Source: Cobetia sp. cqz5-12
Lineage (GTDB): Bacteria > Pseudomonadota > Gammaproteobacteria > Pseudomonadales > Halomonadaceae
Reading direction: 5' to 3'
Assembly (NCBI RefSeq): GCF_016495405.1
Contig: NZ_CP044522.1
Location: 1,178,001-1,242,000 of the forward strand
DNA: 64,000 nucleotides
Made by a program: the position numbers and the translations under genes. A model generated the notes under the pieces. It ran no database searches. It was not told the origin of the DNA and saw only the letters and a list, made by a program, of their open reading frames with translations. Shown one piece after another: positions 19,781-28,303 of the stretch. How positions within the stretch are numbered: position 1 is the first letter of the stretch; the number at the start of each line of letters is the position of its first letter.

Positions 19781-20398
19781 TCAGCCGCGCAATGCCAGAT
19801 AGCCACCCGCCCCGATCATCAGACCGCCGGCGCTGCGATTGAGGCGTCTGACCGCCTTCGCCGAACGCAGATAGCGGCGGACACGGCCAGCGAGATAGCC
19901 CACCGGCACCACGCCCAGCAGCAATGCGCTCAGGTTGAGTACGGCGGCGATCACGATATCGCTACCGGTCAGCTGGGTGATATCCATGAAGGTGGGCAGG
20001 AAGGCGATATAGAACAGGATGACCTTGGGGTTGGAGGCCGAGATGAGAAAGCCCTGCAAAAACCCTTTCCACCAGTTGCCGCGTAGCCTGGGGACATCAG
20101 CTTCCTCCAGCGTCGGTGAGCTCGTCCATAACTTGTAGCCGAGATAGAGCAGGTAGGCGGCACCCAGGATACGGATGACCACGAAGACCTCGCCCCAATG
20201 CGTGGCCAGGGCCGACAGGCCAAACACCGCCGCCAGCATGTAACAGACATCACTGAGGCTCATGCCCACGGCCATCGGCACGCAGGCATTGCCCCCCTGG
20301 CTCATGCCACGCGCCAGCAGCGCCAGGATGCCAGGCCCGGGGGTGATGCCAAACAGGAAGATGGCGATGAAGAAGGTCAGCCCGCTTTCAAAGGTCAT
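19781..20398 (-). CDS. LysE/RhtB-family amino-acid exporter
   Basis: A 205-aa inner-membrane protein with about six hydrophobic segments. The N-terminal family signature appears as FGITPGPGILALLARG, and SASNPKVILFYIAFLP is the second conserved signature. LysE/RhtB proteins export amino acids such as lysine, threonine, homoserine or leucine; the substrate here cannot be told. The start at MTFESG matches family length. Its mRNA would begin in an unusual region with a 90-nt pyrimidine-rich (CU) stretch. Confidence 0.92.
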   Translation of the reverse strand: MTFESGLTFFIAIFLFGITPGPGILALLARGMSQGGNACVPMAVGMSLSDVCYMLAAVFGLSALATHWGEVFVVIRILGAAYLLYLGYKLWTSSPTLEEADVPRLRGNWWKGFLQGFLISASNPKVILFYIAFLPTFMDITQLTGSDIVIAAVLNLSALLLGVVPVGYLAGRVRRYLRSAKAVRRLNRSAGGLMIGAGGYLALRG

Positions 20399-21018
20399 GA
20401 GAGGTCCCTGATGCATAGAGGGAAGGACAGCGCCGCCGCAGCGACGATGCAAACAAATGCGGCTCGACGACAGGCGAGCGCGCCGAGAGTGCCAAGCGCA
20501 CGACACCAGAGTAATGCAAAGCGCGGCAGCGGGGGAGAGCAGAGCAAGAGGAGAGAGTGAAGGAGGAGAAAGCGAGAACAAGGAAAGAGTGAAGAGTGGA
20601 GAAAGAAGAGGAGAGAAGAATCATGTAACAAGGCAGTAGCATGATTCAGGACAAGCGCGAAGCGGGCGCTCTATGGCATATAGAAGCGCCAGCCGGTTGC
20701 CCGACTGGCGCTGGGTGCTGCATATGCACGTTTTCGTCGGCGCGCATCTTGTGACAGTGCGTCACCTGATGACAGGTTCTCCTTCTTCTTCCCTGCATCT
20801 GACGCCATGAGGCTCAGGTACTTGGGTACCCATGCACTTTGATACTGAGATGTTCAGGTGCACATGCGCTTGGGCGCTCAGGCGCTCAGGCGCTGAGAGC
20901 AGGGTTTCACGTATCGGGGGGCATCGGCATCTTGGCTTCTGCGCGGCGGGGCTTCAGATGAGACGACGCCGCAAGCTGCGATGCGTCTCGCTGTGATGGC
21001 TCGCGAGCAATCCGTTGC
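20399..21018. other. 620-bp intergenic region with polypurine tract and hairpins
   Basis: There is no supportable gene. It holds a 90-nt polypurine tract (20531-20620), an 8-bp stem AGCGCCAG/CTGGCGCT with further inner pairing (20685-20712), and a GCGCTCA-type 8-bp direct repeat in three copies (20873-20896). A GAGCAA/TTGCTC stem (21005-21020) overlaps the dioxygenase stop. It separates the LysE gene from the upstream dioxygenase gene, both on the minus strand. Confidence 0.6.
20531..20620 (+). repeat. Polypurine (GA-rich) tract
   Basis: Only seven of 90 bases are pyrimidines (20540, 20545, 20558, 20573, 20579, 20590, 20597). On the minus strand it is a CU-rich tract 133-222 nt before the LysE-family start codon. 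Confidence 0.9.
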
Positions 21019-21885
21019 TCACTCGCAGTCGTTGAGGACGGCGTCCGGGAAATGACGACGCAGCATGCGGTTCTGGAACTCGTCGATGAACGAGCAGTTG
21101 ATGATGATGATGAAGCGCTCGAAGTGCTCGCCGGCGTTCTCCTGGGTGATGGAGCTGACACTGTGGAACAACTGGTCATCGTGGATATGCAGGACCTCGC
21201 CCGGTGCCAGCTCCGTGGTGGTCAGCAGCTCCTTGCCTGCCTTGTCCTGATAGAGAGTGTTGATGGCGCCGCTGACATTCTCGCGGTTGAGCACCAGGAT
21301 GCTCAGGTACTTGCAGCCATCGGCGTGGATGCCCTGACCCTGGAGAGGATCGATGGTGCCATCACCGCGCACGCCGGTGATCTGCATCAGGATCGGTTCA
21401 CGCGGGCCGATACCCCACATGTCGGCCCAGGCCTTCACGAAGGCGCGTACATCCTCGCGCTCGGTGAAGCTTTCTTCCAGCGGTGCGTAATAGCGCAGAC
21501 GGTCAGCCATGCTGGCGGCGTCATTGAACTTGCCGCCCTGTGCCATCGGACATTCCCCCAGCGTCTCGACTTCATGCTGGTCGTTCAGGTGCAGCCAGGA
21601 CATGCGCTTCCAGCGGGTGTTGACGTAGGGGTCGCGCGGCAGGTCCTTCAGGAAGCCCTGCCAGGCCTTGAGGTCGATCTGGGAAGTGATGGAAGCCTTG
21701 CTCCAATGCTGGCGCGCCAGATCCTCGTGGACTGCCTCCGGCCAGTACTGAGAGGCAAGCGGCAGGCGCAAGGGGGTGGTGTCCGTCTTGGGGGTCGGGT
21801 AGTGCTCCACCAGGCCGCCCTGTTCCAGGGTGATCTTGCGGGAAGAGTCGGCCAGTTGACGTACGCCACGATTTGCGATGTTCAT
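21019..21885 (-). CDS. 2-oxoglutarate/Fe(II) dioxygenase, PF10014-like (amino-acid hydroxylase family)
   Basis: A 288-aa protein, no signal peptide. The C-terminal half shows the iron triad His187-x-Asp189 (QGIHADGCKYLSILVLNREN) and His241 (DQLFHSVSSI), with Arg257 (HFERFIIIINC) placed to bind 2-oxoglutarate. This layout resembles the 2OG-Fe dioxygenase family that includes Bacillus thuringiensis L-isoleucine 4-hydroxylase; a free amino acid is therefore a reasonable substrate class (inference). The N-terminal 100 residues are not recognised. The start at 21885 has GAGGA 7 nt upstream; that site lies inside an inverted repeat. It is divergent from a GGDEF-EAL gene. Confidence 0.8.
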   Translation of the reverse strand: MNIANRGVRQLADSSRKITLEQGGLVEHYPTPKTDTTPLRLPLASQYWPEAVHEDLARQHWSKASITSQIDLKAWQGFLKDLPRDPYVNTRWKRMSWLHLNDQHEVETLGECPMAQGGKFNDAASMADRLRYYAPLEESFTEREDVRAFVKAWADMWGIGPREPILMQITGVRGDGTIDPLQGQGIHADGCKYLSILVLNRENVSGAINTLYQDKAGKELLTTTELAPGEVLHIHDDQLFHSVSSITQENAGEHFERFIIIINCSFIDEFQNRMLRRHFPDAVLNDCE

Positions 21886-21892
21886 ATGAAAT

Positions 21893-21952
21893 TCCTCGAC
21901 GTTTTGTGCGCTTGGGCGCAGATGGAAGGTGTTGCGTTGGCAACGTCGAGGA
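21893..21952 (-). promoter_or_regulatory. Inverted repeat burying the dioxygenase ribosome-binding site
   Basis: On the minus strand TCCTCGACGTT (21952-21942) is perfectly complementary to AACGTCGAGGA (21903-21893). The second arm contains the GAGGA ribosome site, 7 nt before the ATG. The 38-nt loop includes a TGCGC-CCAA-GCGCA mini-hairpin (21920-21907), and a GTTG/CAAC alternative stem could compete with the first arm. This looks like a translation switch or thermometer-like leader (inference). Confidence 0.6.
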
Positions 21953-22017
21953 GAATGGGAAGGTGCGCACGAGATAGTCAAACCCGTACCATGGCGGTAA
22001 CACGCTAATCTCGCGCA

Positions 22018-22045
22018 AGTATCATCAATATGGGTACATCGCCAA
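22018..22045 (-). promoter_or_regulatory. Candidate promoter of the dioxygenase gene
   Basis: Minus strand TTGGCG (22045-22040), 16 bp, GATACT (22023-22018) preceded by TGAT (extended -10 like). It gives a leader of about 125 nt containing the inverted repeat. The remaining bases to 22355 are AT-rich near 22050-22090 (TATTAT at 22076) and otherwise show no gene. Confidence 0.4.
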
Positions 22046-22355
22046 TATCGAGGTATGAGTAATCTAATCGACTGGTATTATGTAAGTCATTGGCGCTATT
22101 CTTCGCGCTTTGCAGACGAGCAGCGCGACGCAGGTTCAGGCCGTCTGGCACTGCATGAAGCGTTGAGGAGAGTCATCGAGAGGTGCTGCAAGACGCTGGG
22201 TTTACGCGCAGCAGACCCTTAGACTTTTCCCATGACGACAAGAACTCGTTCTGCGTGTGAGAGAACTCGTTCGAAGTGACATTCCGTCACGAGTGGATCT
22301 GCCCCGCCGAAGTCCGGCGAACAGGCGAAGGACGGCAGCGGAGGTATCCTTCAAC

Positions 22356-24371
22356 ATGGCTAAAGGGTTCCGCCAGGCCTTCAGGGCCGCCGGAATATTG
22401 TGCTCTCGTCCCGTCATCATTGCCGTGGTACTGACGTTGATGATGGTGGTGATGTGGGGCCAGAGCATGCTGGGTCGATGGCCAACCGCGTTACTGATGG
22501 TGATTCTTGGCGCAACTGCGGGCATCATGCTATCTCGCAAGCGTCAGGTGTCACATCATCAGCATACGCAGGAGGCGGTCATGCAGACGAGTATGGTTGG
22601 CCTCTCGACCAGCAAGGGACTTCCCGTCAGTGATCAGCGCTTTCGAGAGCTGTTGGAAAGTCTGCCGCGCGTCGCCGTTCAGGGCTATGACAGCCAGCGC
22701 CGCGTCATCTACTGGAACGAGGCCAGCGAGCGGCTATACGGCTATAGCGAGCAGGAAGCTCGCGGACGATGCCTGGAAACTCTGGTGATCCCGGAGACGA
22801 TGGCAGATGTCGTGGTGGACGCACACCATGCCTGGGTCTCTCAAGGTATCGAGATTCCCTCCAGTGAACTTGAGCTCAAGCATAAGTCAGGCGCCCCCGT
22901 GCCTGTCTTTTCCCACCATGTGATGTTGGGAGAGCGCACTGACAACCCGCTGATGTTCTGTATCGACATCGATCTGGCGGGTGAGCGCAAGGTCCAGCGT
23001 GATCTGGATTACATGACGCGTTTCGACCCCCTGACGGAGTTGCCCAATCGCCAGACCTTCGAGAGCGAACTCGGTGAGGCGCTCAGTGAATGCCAGCGTC
23101 ATGACGACACCCTGATGGTGCTGTTTCTCGATATCGATCATTTCACCGAGATCAATGACACCCTCGGTTACGAGATGGGTGACCGCGTCATCCGCAGCGT
23201 GGCCAAGCGTCTGCAGGGCTTCCAGCGCAATCAGGATCTGCTCTCGCGCTTTGGTGGCGATGAATTCGTGCTGGCGATGCCACGACTGGATTACGAGAGT
23301 GATGCCCTGTCGGTGGTCGAGTGCATTCGTCAGGACTTCCAGCGACCCTTCGAGATCGAAGGGCGCCAGTTGCTGCTGCGCCTGAGTATCGGCATCAGCC
23401 TGTATCCCGAGAATGGGAGCGAGGCGGCCGAGCTGGTGCGCAATGCCGATGTCGCCAAGCATCGTGCCAAGCTGGCCGGGCGCGATGGCTATCAGTTCTT
23501 CAATCAGGAAGTCCGCAACGAGATGCTGCATCAGCACCATCTGGCCGGACGCCTGCAGGCGCTGTTGAATCAGGATGGCGGAGGGGAATTGTCGCTGCAT
23601 TATCAGCCGCAGGTGGCGGCGCGCAGTGAGCGCATCGAATCCTTCGAGGCGCTGCTGCGCTGGCATTCTCCCGAGGGCTATATTCCGCCCTCCGATTTCG
23701 TGAAGGTCGCCGAGCGCACCAACTTGATCGAACGTCTGGGAGACTGGGTCATCCGCCAGGCGTGTCGTCAGCAGGCCGAATGGCGCGCCATGGGTCTCAA
23801 GGGCTATCGGATCGACATCAACATCTCCGGACGCCAGGCCATCAGTTCGGACGTCTTCACCCGCCTTGAGGCCTATGTCGAGGAATACGGACTGACACCG
23901 CGGGACATCGGTATCGAGCTGACCGAGAACGTGTTGATCGATGCCGATATCAAGGTGCGCGACAGCCTGCGGGCGCTCTACGACCGTGGCTACAAGATCG
24001 CCATCGATGACTTCGGCACCGGCTATTCCTCGATGAGCTATCTCAAGTTGTTGCCGGTGACGGCGCTCAAGATAGATCGCTCCTTCGTGATCGAGTGCGC
24101 CCAGGAACCCAAGGACCGCGCCATCATGGAGGCCACGGTCTTCCTCGGTCATCGCCTCGGGCTGGAGGTGGTCGCGGAAGGGGTGGAGAACGAGCAGCAG
24201 CTGGAGTTGCTGCGCGAGATGCGTTGTGACCTGATCCAGGGCTATTACTTCTACAAGCCGATGGCGGCCACGGATATTCAGCGTCTGTTACTCGGTGGCA
24301 ACAATCCGCCGAATCGCGCCTCGGGGGCCCTCGCCTCGGACAAGGGCGCTGCAGCCCCTGGCTGTCACTGA
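22356..24371 (+). CDS. Membrane PAS-GGDEF-EAL c-di-GMP turnover protein
   Basis: The 671-aa protein has two N-terminal transmembrane helices (about residues 15-40 and 43-62), a PAS domain (about 95-215; YDSQRRVIYWNEASERLYGY), a GGDEF domain with intact FGGDEF (300-304) preceded by an RNQD inhibitory I-site, and an EAL domain with EALLRW (Glu431), NISG, TENVL, DDFGTGYSS and KIDRSF. Both catalytic domains look complete, so it could make or degrade c-di-GMP; many such proteins are mainly phosphodiesterases with GTP-sensing GGDEF. The start has GGAGG upstream; a GTG at 22257 is possible but lacks support. It is divergent from the dioxygenase gene. Confidence 0.93.
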   Translation: MAKGFRQAFRAAGILCSRPVIIAVVLTLMMVVMWGQSMLGRWPTALLMVILGATAGIMLSRKRQVSHHQHTQEAVMQTSMVGLSTSKGLPVSDQRFRELLESLPRVAVQGYDSQRRVIYWNEASERLYGYSEQEARGRCLETLVIPETMADVVVDAHHAWVSQGIEIPSSELELKHKSGAPVPVFSHHVMLGERTDNPLMFCIDIDLAGERKVQRDLDYMTRFDPLTELPNRQTFESELGEALSECQRHDDTLMVLFLDIDHFTEINDTLGYEMGDRVIRSVAKRLQGFQRNQDLLSRFGGDEFVLAMPRLDYESDALSVVECIRQDFQRPFEIEGRQLLLRLSIGISLYPENGSEAAELVRNADVAKHRAKLAGRDGYQFFNQEVRNEMLHQHHLAGRLQALLNQDGGGELSLHYQPQVAARSERIESFEALLRWHSPEGYIPPSDFVKVAERTNLIERLGDWVIRQACRQQAEWRAMGLKGYRIDINISGRQAISSDVFTRLEAYVEEYGLTPRDIGIELTENVLIDADIKVRDSLRALYDRGYKIAIDDFGTGYSSMSYLKLLPVTALKIDRSFVIECAQEPKDRAIMEATVFLGHRLGLEVVAEGVENEQQLELLREMRCDLIQGYYFYKPMAATDIQRLLLGGNNPPNRASGALASDKGAAAPGCH

Positions 24372-24768
24372 TACCGGGCGGCGATGCGAGGAATGATGGT
24401 GCTTCTCCAGCAAAGGTCTGTTGCTGTTCGGGCCCTTTTTTGTTCGCGGACTAAAAGATATGATGCTGACAGTTGAAGCGCGTCAGGCCGTCACCCCTCA
24501 TCTCGAGTCCGCGATCTCGGATAGGGACTGGCCACCTGACGTGAAGTCTTCGAGTCGAGCCTGCCATGGCTCCTCGATCATTTCTGCCGGGGGTGGCTGC
24601 GTCGTTCAATGCGCAGGGTTGTTCGCCCATCCTCGCTTCCAGCCTGCGTTGCAGGTTGCGATGGTTCCTTGAGCGGATTCACGATCTTTCCGGCGCTATC
24701 CTCTGGATACATGTCCGGGCAAGCCAGTCCTTGTGACTGGCTTTTTTTATGCCCGTCACAAAGTGTGG
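24372..24768 (+). other. 397-bp intergenic region between convergent genes
   Basis: I see no gene. It contains a TATCC-TCT-GGATA palindrome (24697-24709) and, near its right end, the terminator at 24721-24748. Weak reading frames here have no recognisable character. Confidence 0.5.
24721..24748 (+). terminator. Rho-independent terminator
   Basis: A 9-bp AAGCCAGTC/GACTGGCTT stem, 5-nt loop and a run of seven T. It is oriented to stop rightward transcription from the GGDEF-EAL gene before it enters the opposing LysR gene. Confidence 0.9.
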
Positions 24769-25692
24769 CTAGTGGGGCGGAGCCGTTGCCAGTTCCCGGG
24801 CGAGCCATTCGCCCAGCGCCTCGGCATGCGGGTGGCGAGCACGAGCGCGGCCGACCTGCGGCAATGTCAGCGTCAGGCATGCCTCGGTCTCGACGAACCC
24901 CCAGGGGGCCACGAGGCGCTTGCTGCGCAGGTCTTCCTCCACCAGATAGTCCGGCGCGATGCCGACGCCCAGCCCGACCAGTGTCGCCTCGAGCAGGTAG
25001 TTGAGGTGTTCGAAGCCTTGCGCGTAATCAAGCCCCTCACTGGATAGCCCCTGGCGTGAGCACCAATCCGGCCAGGCTTGCGGGCGTGATCCGGTATGCA
25101 GCAGGGGCAGGCCCAGCAGAACCTCGGGGGAAGGGGGGCTGGATGCCTCATTTAGCCACTCGCTGTCGGGCCGCAGTACGGGCCCGATGCGCTCGGTGCC
25201 CAGCACGCGCGTCTCCTGATGCTCGGCGTCATCAAAGGGCGGCGTCTGGAAGCGCAGGACACCGTCCACGCCATTGCGCAGCCCTTCGTTGTCATCACTG
25301 GCGGTCAGGTGCAGCTCGAGTTCCGGCAGGGCGTCCTTGAGTGCCCCCAGTCGCGGAATGAACCAGCGTGCCAGAAACGACCCCGGGCAGCTCAGCACGA
25401 AGGGCGCCCGCGCATCACTGCGTGCCAGTGCTCCGCACACGCGTGCCAGGCCGCCAAGGTGATGACGGGTCGCGGTCGCCAGCTCACGACCGGCCTGTGT
25501 CAGTGTCAGGCCACGGCCGGCGCGATCGAACAGGCGTGTGCCGAGTGCGTCTTCCAGCTGGCGGATCTGACGGCTGACGGCGCCGTGGGTTACATGTAGC
25601 TCCTCTGCGGCGCGCGAGGCGCTCTCGTGGCGAGCCGCCACATCGAAGGTGCGCAGGGCATTGAGGGGAGGCAGTAGCTCGGTGCGCTCCAT
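24769..25692 (-). CDS. trpI: LysR-family regulator, TrpI-like
   Basis: A 307-aa LysR protein with an N-terminal HTH (LNALRTFDVAARHESASRAA, then HVTHGAVSRQIRQLED) and an effector domain. Like GcvA/TrpI it has the 'NALR.F' start. It is divergent from trpB, the position of trpI in Pseudomonas, where TrpI activates trpBA in response to indole-3-glycerol phosphate. A T-N11-A palindrome lies in the gap. Function as TrpI is inferred from position. The start ATG has AGGAG upstream; an extended start at 25743 is less likely. Confidence 0.88.
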   Translation of the reverse strand: MERTELLPPLNALRTFDVAARHESASRAAEELHVTHGAVSRQIRQLEDALGTRLFDRAGRGLTLTQAGRELATATRHHLGGLARVCGALARSDARAPFVLSCPGSFLARWFIPRLGALKDALPELELHLTASDDNEGLRNGVDGVLRFQTPPFDDAEHQETRVLGTERIGPVLRPDSEWLNEASSPPSPEVLLGLPLLHTGSRPQAWPDWCSRQGLSSEGLDYAQGFEHLNYLLEATLVGLGVGIAPDYLVEEDLRSKRLVAPWGFVETEACLTLTLPQVGRARARHPHAEALGEWLARELATAPPH

Positions 25693-25782
25693 GGGGTATC
25701 TCCTGAGCAAGTGCTGGGCGAGTGCTGGACGTGTCATTGGCATGGAAAGAGTGGCTATGCGGCAATGACCGTCTCGACCATA

Positions 25783-25799
25783 TGTGAGATTTTCTCACA
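25783..25799. promoter_or_regulatory. Candidate TrpI operator (TGTGAGA-TTT-TCTCACA)
   Basis: A perfect 7-bp inverted repeat with a 3-bp centre, containing the T-N11-A LysR core, lies between trpI and trpB. A -10-like TAGGAT (25843-25848) follows about 45 bp later, with no good -35, as expected for an activator-dependent promoter. It lies 128 bp before the trpB start. Confidence 0.65.
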
Positions 25800-25926
25800 C
25801 ATCTTGGCGAATTTATCGTTTTTCTTCCAGTGCCTGCAGCGCTAGGATGATCACCATATCGCTGGCCTCGCAGATGCCTTGCGCAGTATGTGGAACCAGC
25901 CACTGACACGATTCGAGGAGTTCAGC

Positions 25927-27168
25927 ATGAGCCAGACGACTGCTACCCCCAGCCTGCGCCAAGGGCCTGATGCCAAGGGTTTTTTCGGTGATTTCGGCGG
26001 CCGCTTCGTTGCCGAGACGCTGATGCCGTTGATCCTGCACCTGCAGCGCGAGTATGAAGCCGCCAAGCAGGACCCGGCATTCGCCGAGGAGCTGGCTGGT
26101 CTGTCCGCGGACTATGTCGGCCGCCAGAGCCCGCTGTATTTCGCTGAGCGCCTGACCGAGCAGCTGGGCGGCGCCAAGATCTATCTCAAGCGTGAAGACC
26201 TGATGCATACCGGGGCGCACAAGATCAACAATGCGCTGGGCCAGGTACTGCTCGCTCGCCGCATGGGCAAGCAGCGCATCATCGCCGAGACCGGTGCCGG
26301 CATGCACGGTGTGGCGACTGCCACCGTGGCGGCGCGTTTCGGGCTGGACTGCGTGATCTACATGGGCTCCACCGATATCCATCGTCAGCAGCCCAACGTG
26401 CAGCGCATGCAGTTGCTGGGCGCCAAGGTCGTGCCTGTCACCGCCGGTGATGGCACGTTGAAGGACGCCATGAACGAGGCGCTGCGCGACTGGGTCACCA
26501 ACGTCGATGACACTTTCTATATCATCGGTACCGTCGCCGGGCCGCACCCGTACCCGCAGCTGGTGCGTGACTTCCAGTCCATCATCGGTCAGGAAACCCG
26601 CGTGCAGCTGCAGGAGAAGGAAGGGCGTCTGCCGGATTCGCTGGTTGCCTGCATCGGCGGCGGCTCCAACGCCATGGGCCTGTTCCACCCGTTCCTCGAT
26701 GAGGAAAGCGTCGAGATCATCGGTGTCGAAGCGGCGGGTGAAGGCCTGGAGACTCCGCGCCATGCCGCCAGTCTCAAGGGCGGCCTGCCGGGCGTACTGC
26801 ATGGCAACCGCACCTTCCTGCTGCAGGATGAAGAAGGGCAGATCGGAGATGCGCACTCCATCTCCGCCGGTCTCGACTATCCGGGTATCGGTCCGGAACA
26901 CGCATGGTTGCACGACATCAAGCGTGCCGAATATGTCGCCGCGACCGACCAGGAAGCGCTGGATGCCTTCAAGATGCTGTGCCGTCTGGAAGGCATCATT
27001 CCGGCGCTGGAGTCCTCCCACGCGCTGGCGGAAGTCATCAAGCGTGCACCGGGCCTGCCGAAGGACCACCTGATGGTGGTCAATCTGAGCGGCCGTGGTG
27101 ACAAGGACATGGCCACCGTGACTCATCACCTGGCCGATGAGCTGGGCCTGAACCCTGATGGTGAGTAA
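25927..27168 (+). CDS. trpB: Tryptophan synthase beta chain
   Basis: TrpB (413 aa) condenses indole with serine using PLP. The PLP lysine is Lys99 in [21 protein letters not shown] binds the phosphate, and [12 protein letters not shown] is the usual N-terminus. The start at 25927 has GAGGAG just upstream; the frame opens earlier but without homologous residues. It is followed by trpA after 126 bp, longer than usual for this pair. Confidence 0.98.
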   Translation: MSQTTATPSLRQGPDAKGFFGDFGGRFVAETLMPLILHLQREYEAAKQDPAFAEELAGLSADYVGRQSPLYFAERLTEQLGGAKIYLKREDLMHTGAHKINNALGQVLLARRMGKQRIIAETGAGMHGVATATVAARFGLDCVIYMGSTDIHRQQPNVQRMQLLGAKVVPVTAGDGTLKDAMNEALRDWVTNVDDTFYIIGTVAGPHPYPQLVRDFQSIIGQETRVQLQEKEGRLPDSLVACIGGGSNAMGLFHPFLDEESVEIIGVEAAGEGLETPRHAASLKGGLPGVLHGNRTFLLQDEEGQIGDAHSISAGLDYPGIGPEHAWLHDIKRAEYVAATDQEALDAFKMLCRLEGIIPALESSHALAEVIKRAPGLPKDHLMVVNLSGRGDKDMATVTHHLADELGLNPDGE

Positions 27169-27294
27169 GCCAGGGCCTGTCACGTGTTGCCCGGCGTCAG
27201 AATCTTCAATCGCTGATCGAATCTGAGCGCCCCATGCCTTCTTCGCCTGCAGGTGTCATCGATGCCTGCAGGTCAGCAAATTCGGAGTCTATTG

Positions 27295-28134
27295 ATGAGC
27301 ACTTCCGCTATCGACACTACTGCCAGCAGCCGTCTTGATCGTCGTTTCGCTGCCGTGCGTGATGAGAATCGCGCTGCGCTGGTGACCTACATCACTGCGG
27401 GCGACCCCGGCTACGATGCCAGCCTCGCGACCTTCCTCGGCATGGCCAAGTCAGGTGCCGATGTCATCGAGCTGGGCATGCCGTTCACCGACCCGATGGC
27501 CGATGGTCTGGCGATCCAGCATGCCACCCAGCGTGCCCTGAAGGCCGGCCAGACCATGGACCGCACCCTGGCGATGGTCACGGAATTCCGCAAGCAGGAT
27601 CAGGACACCCCCATCGTGCTGATGGGTTACTACAACCCGATCTATCGTCGCGGGGTGGCCACCTTCCTCGAGCAGGCAAGCGAGGCCGGAGTCGACGGAC
27701 TGATCGTCGTCGATCTGCCACCGGAGCACGATGACGAGCTGTGCGTCCCGGCCAGCGAAGCGGGCATCAGCTTCATTCGTCTCGCCACTCCGACCACGGA
27801 CAGCGAGCGTCTGCCAGGTGTGCTGGCCAACACCTCGGGCTTCCTCTACTACGTCTCCAGCAATGGCGTGACCGGTGGCGCGGCACCGACTGCCGAGAAG
27901 GTCGAGGCCGAGGTCGGTCGCATTCGTGAACATACCGACATTCCGGTCGCGGTCGGCTTCGGTATCCGTACCGCGGAACAGGCAGCACGTATCGGGCGCT
28001 TCGCTGATGGCGTGGTGGTCGGTTCCGCCCTGATTGACCTGCAGGCCAATGCCGAGACACCGGAGCAGGGTACTCAAGCCGTGCACGCCCTGACCCGTGA
28101 GCTGGCTGATGCCCTGAAGACCGCGCGTCAGTGA
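27295..28134 (+). CDS. trpA: Tryptophan synthase alpha chain
   Basis: TrpA (279 aa) cleaves indole-3-glycerol phosphate to indole, which is channelled to TrpB. TIM-barrel motifs [22 protein letters not shown] (catalytic Glu and Asp region), GYYNP and VGFGIRT are all present. The start ATG has CGGAG upstream and gives the usual family length. trpBA are physically separate from trpF at 10073; the other trp genes are not in the window. Confidence 0.98.
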   Translation: MSTSAIDTTASSRLDRRFAAVRDENRAALVTYITAGDPGYDASLATFLGMAKSGADVIELGMPFTDPMADGLAIQHATQRALKAGQTMDRTLAMVTEFRKQDQDTPIVLMGYYNPIYRRGVATFLEQASEAGVDGLIVVDLPPEHDDELCVPASEAGISFIRLATPTTDSERLPGVLANTSGFLYYVSSNGVTGGAAPTAEKVEAEVGRIREHTDIPVAVGFGIRTAEQAARIGRFADGVVVGSALIDLQANAETPEQGTQAVHALTRELADALKTARQ

Positions 28135-28153
28135 TCGCTGGTCAGCGGACAGC

Positions 28154-28230
28154 ACGCCCCTCGCAGGGGCGATAGTTAGATAGATAGACAGCAACGCCTC
28201 GAACCCTGTTCGGGGCGTCGCTGTTTGTGG
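28154..28230 (+). terminator. Two tandem stem-loops after trpA
   Basis: CGCCCCT/AGGGGCG (28154-28170) is followed by a longer imperfect stem (about 28190-28226, ACGCCTCGAA pairing with TTCGGGGCGT) and TTTGTGG. Together they probably end trpBA transcription. A short TAGA repeat lies between them. Confidence 0.65.
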
Positions 28231-28303
28231 GGAACGCGCTATCGGCACGACGCGGCGTGTCACGCCCAACGTCTAGTTTTTACTCTCGCTCTCGCTCTTG
28301 CTT

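Noticed and set aside
22257..22355. N-terminal extension of the GGDEF-EAL protein from GTG
   Set aside because: The extra 33 residues are Arg/Ser-rich with no domain character, and a better ribosome site precedes the ATG at 22356.
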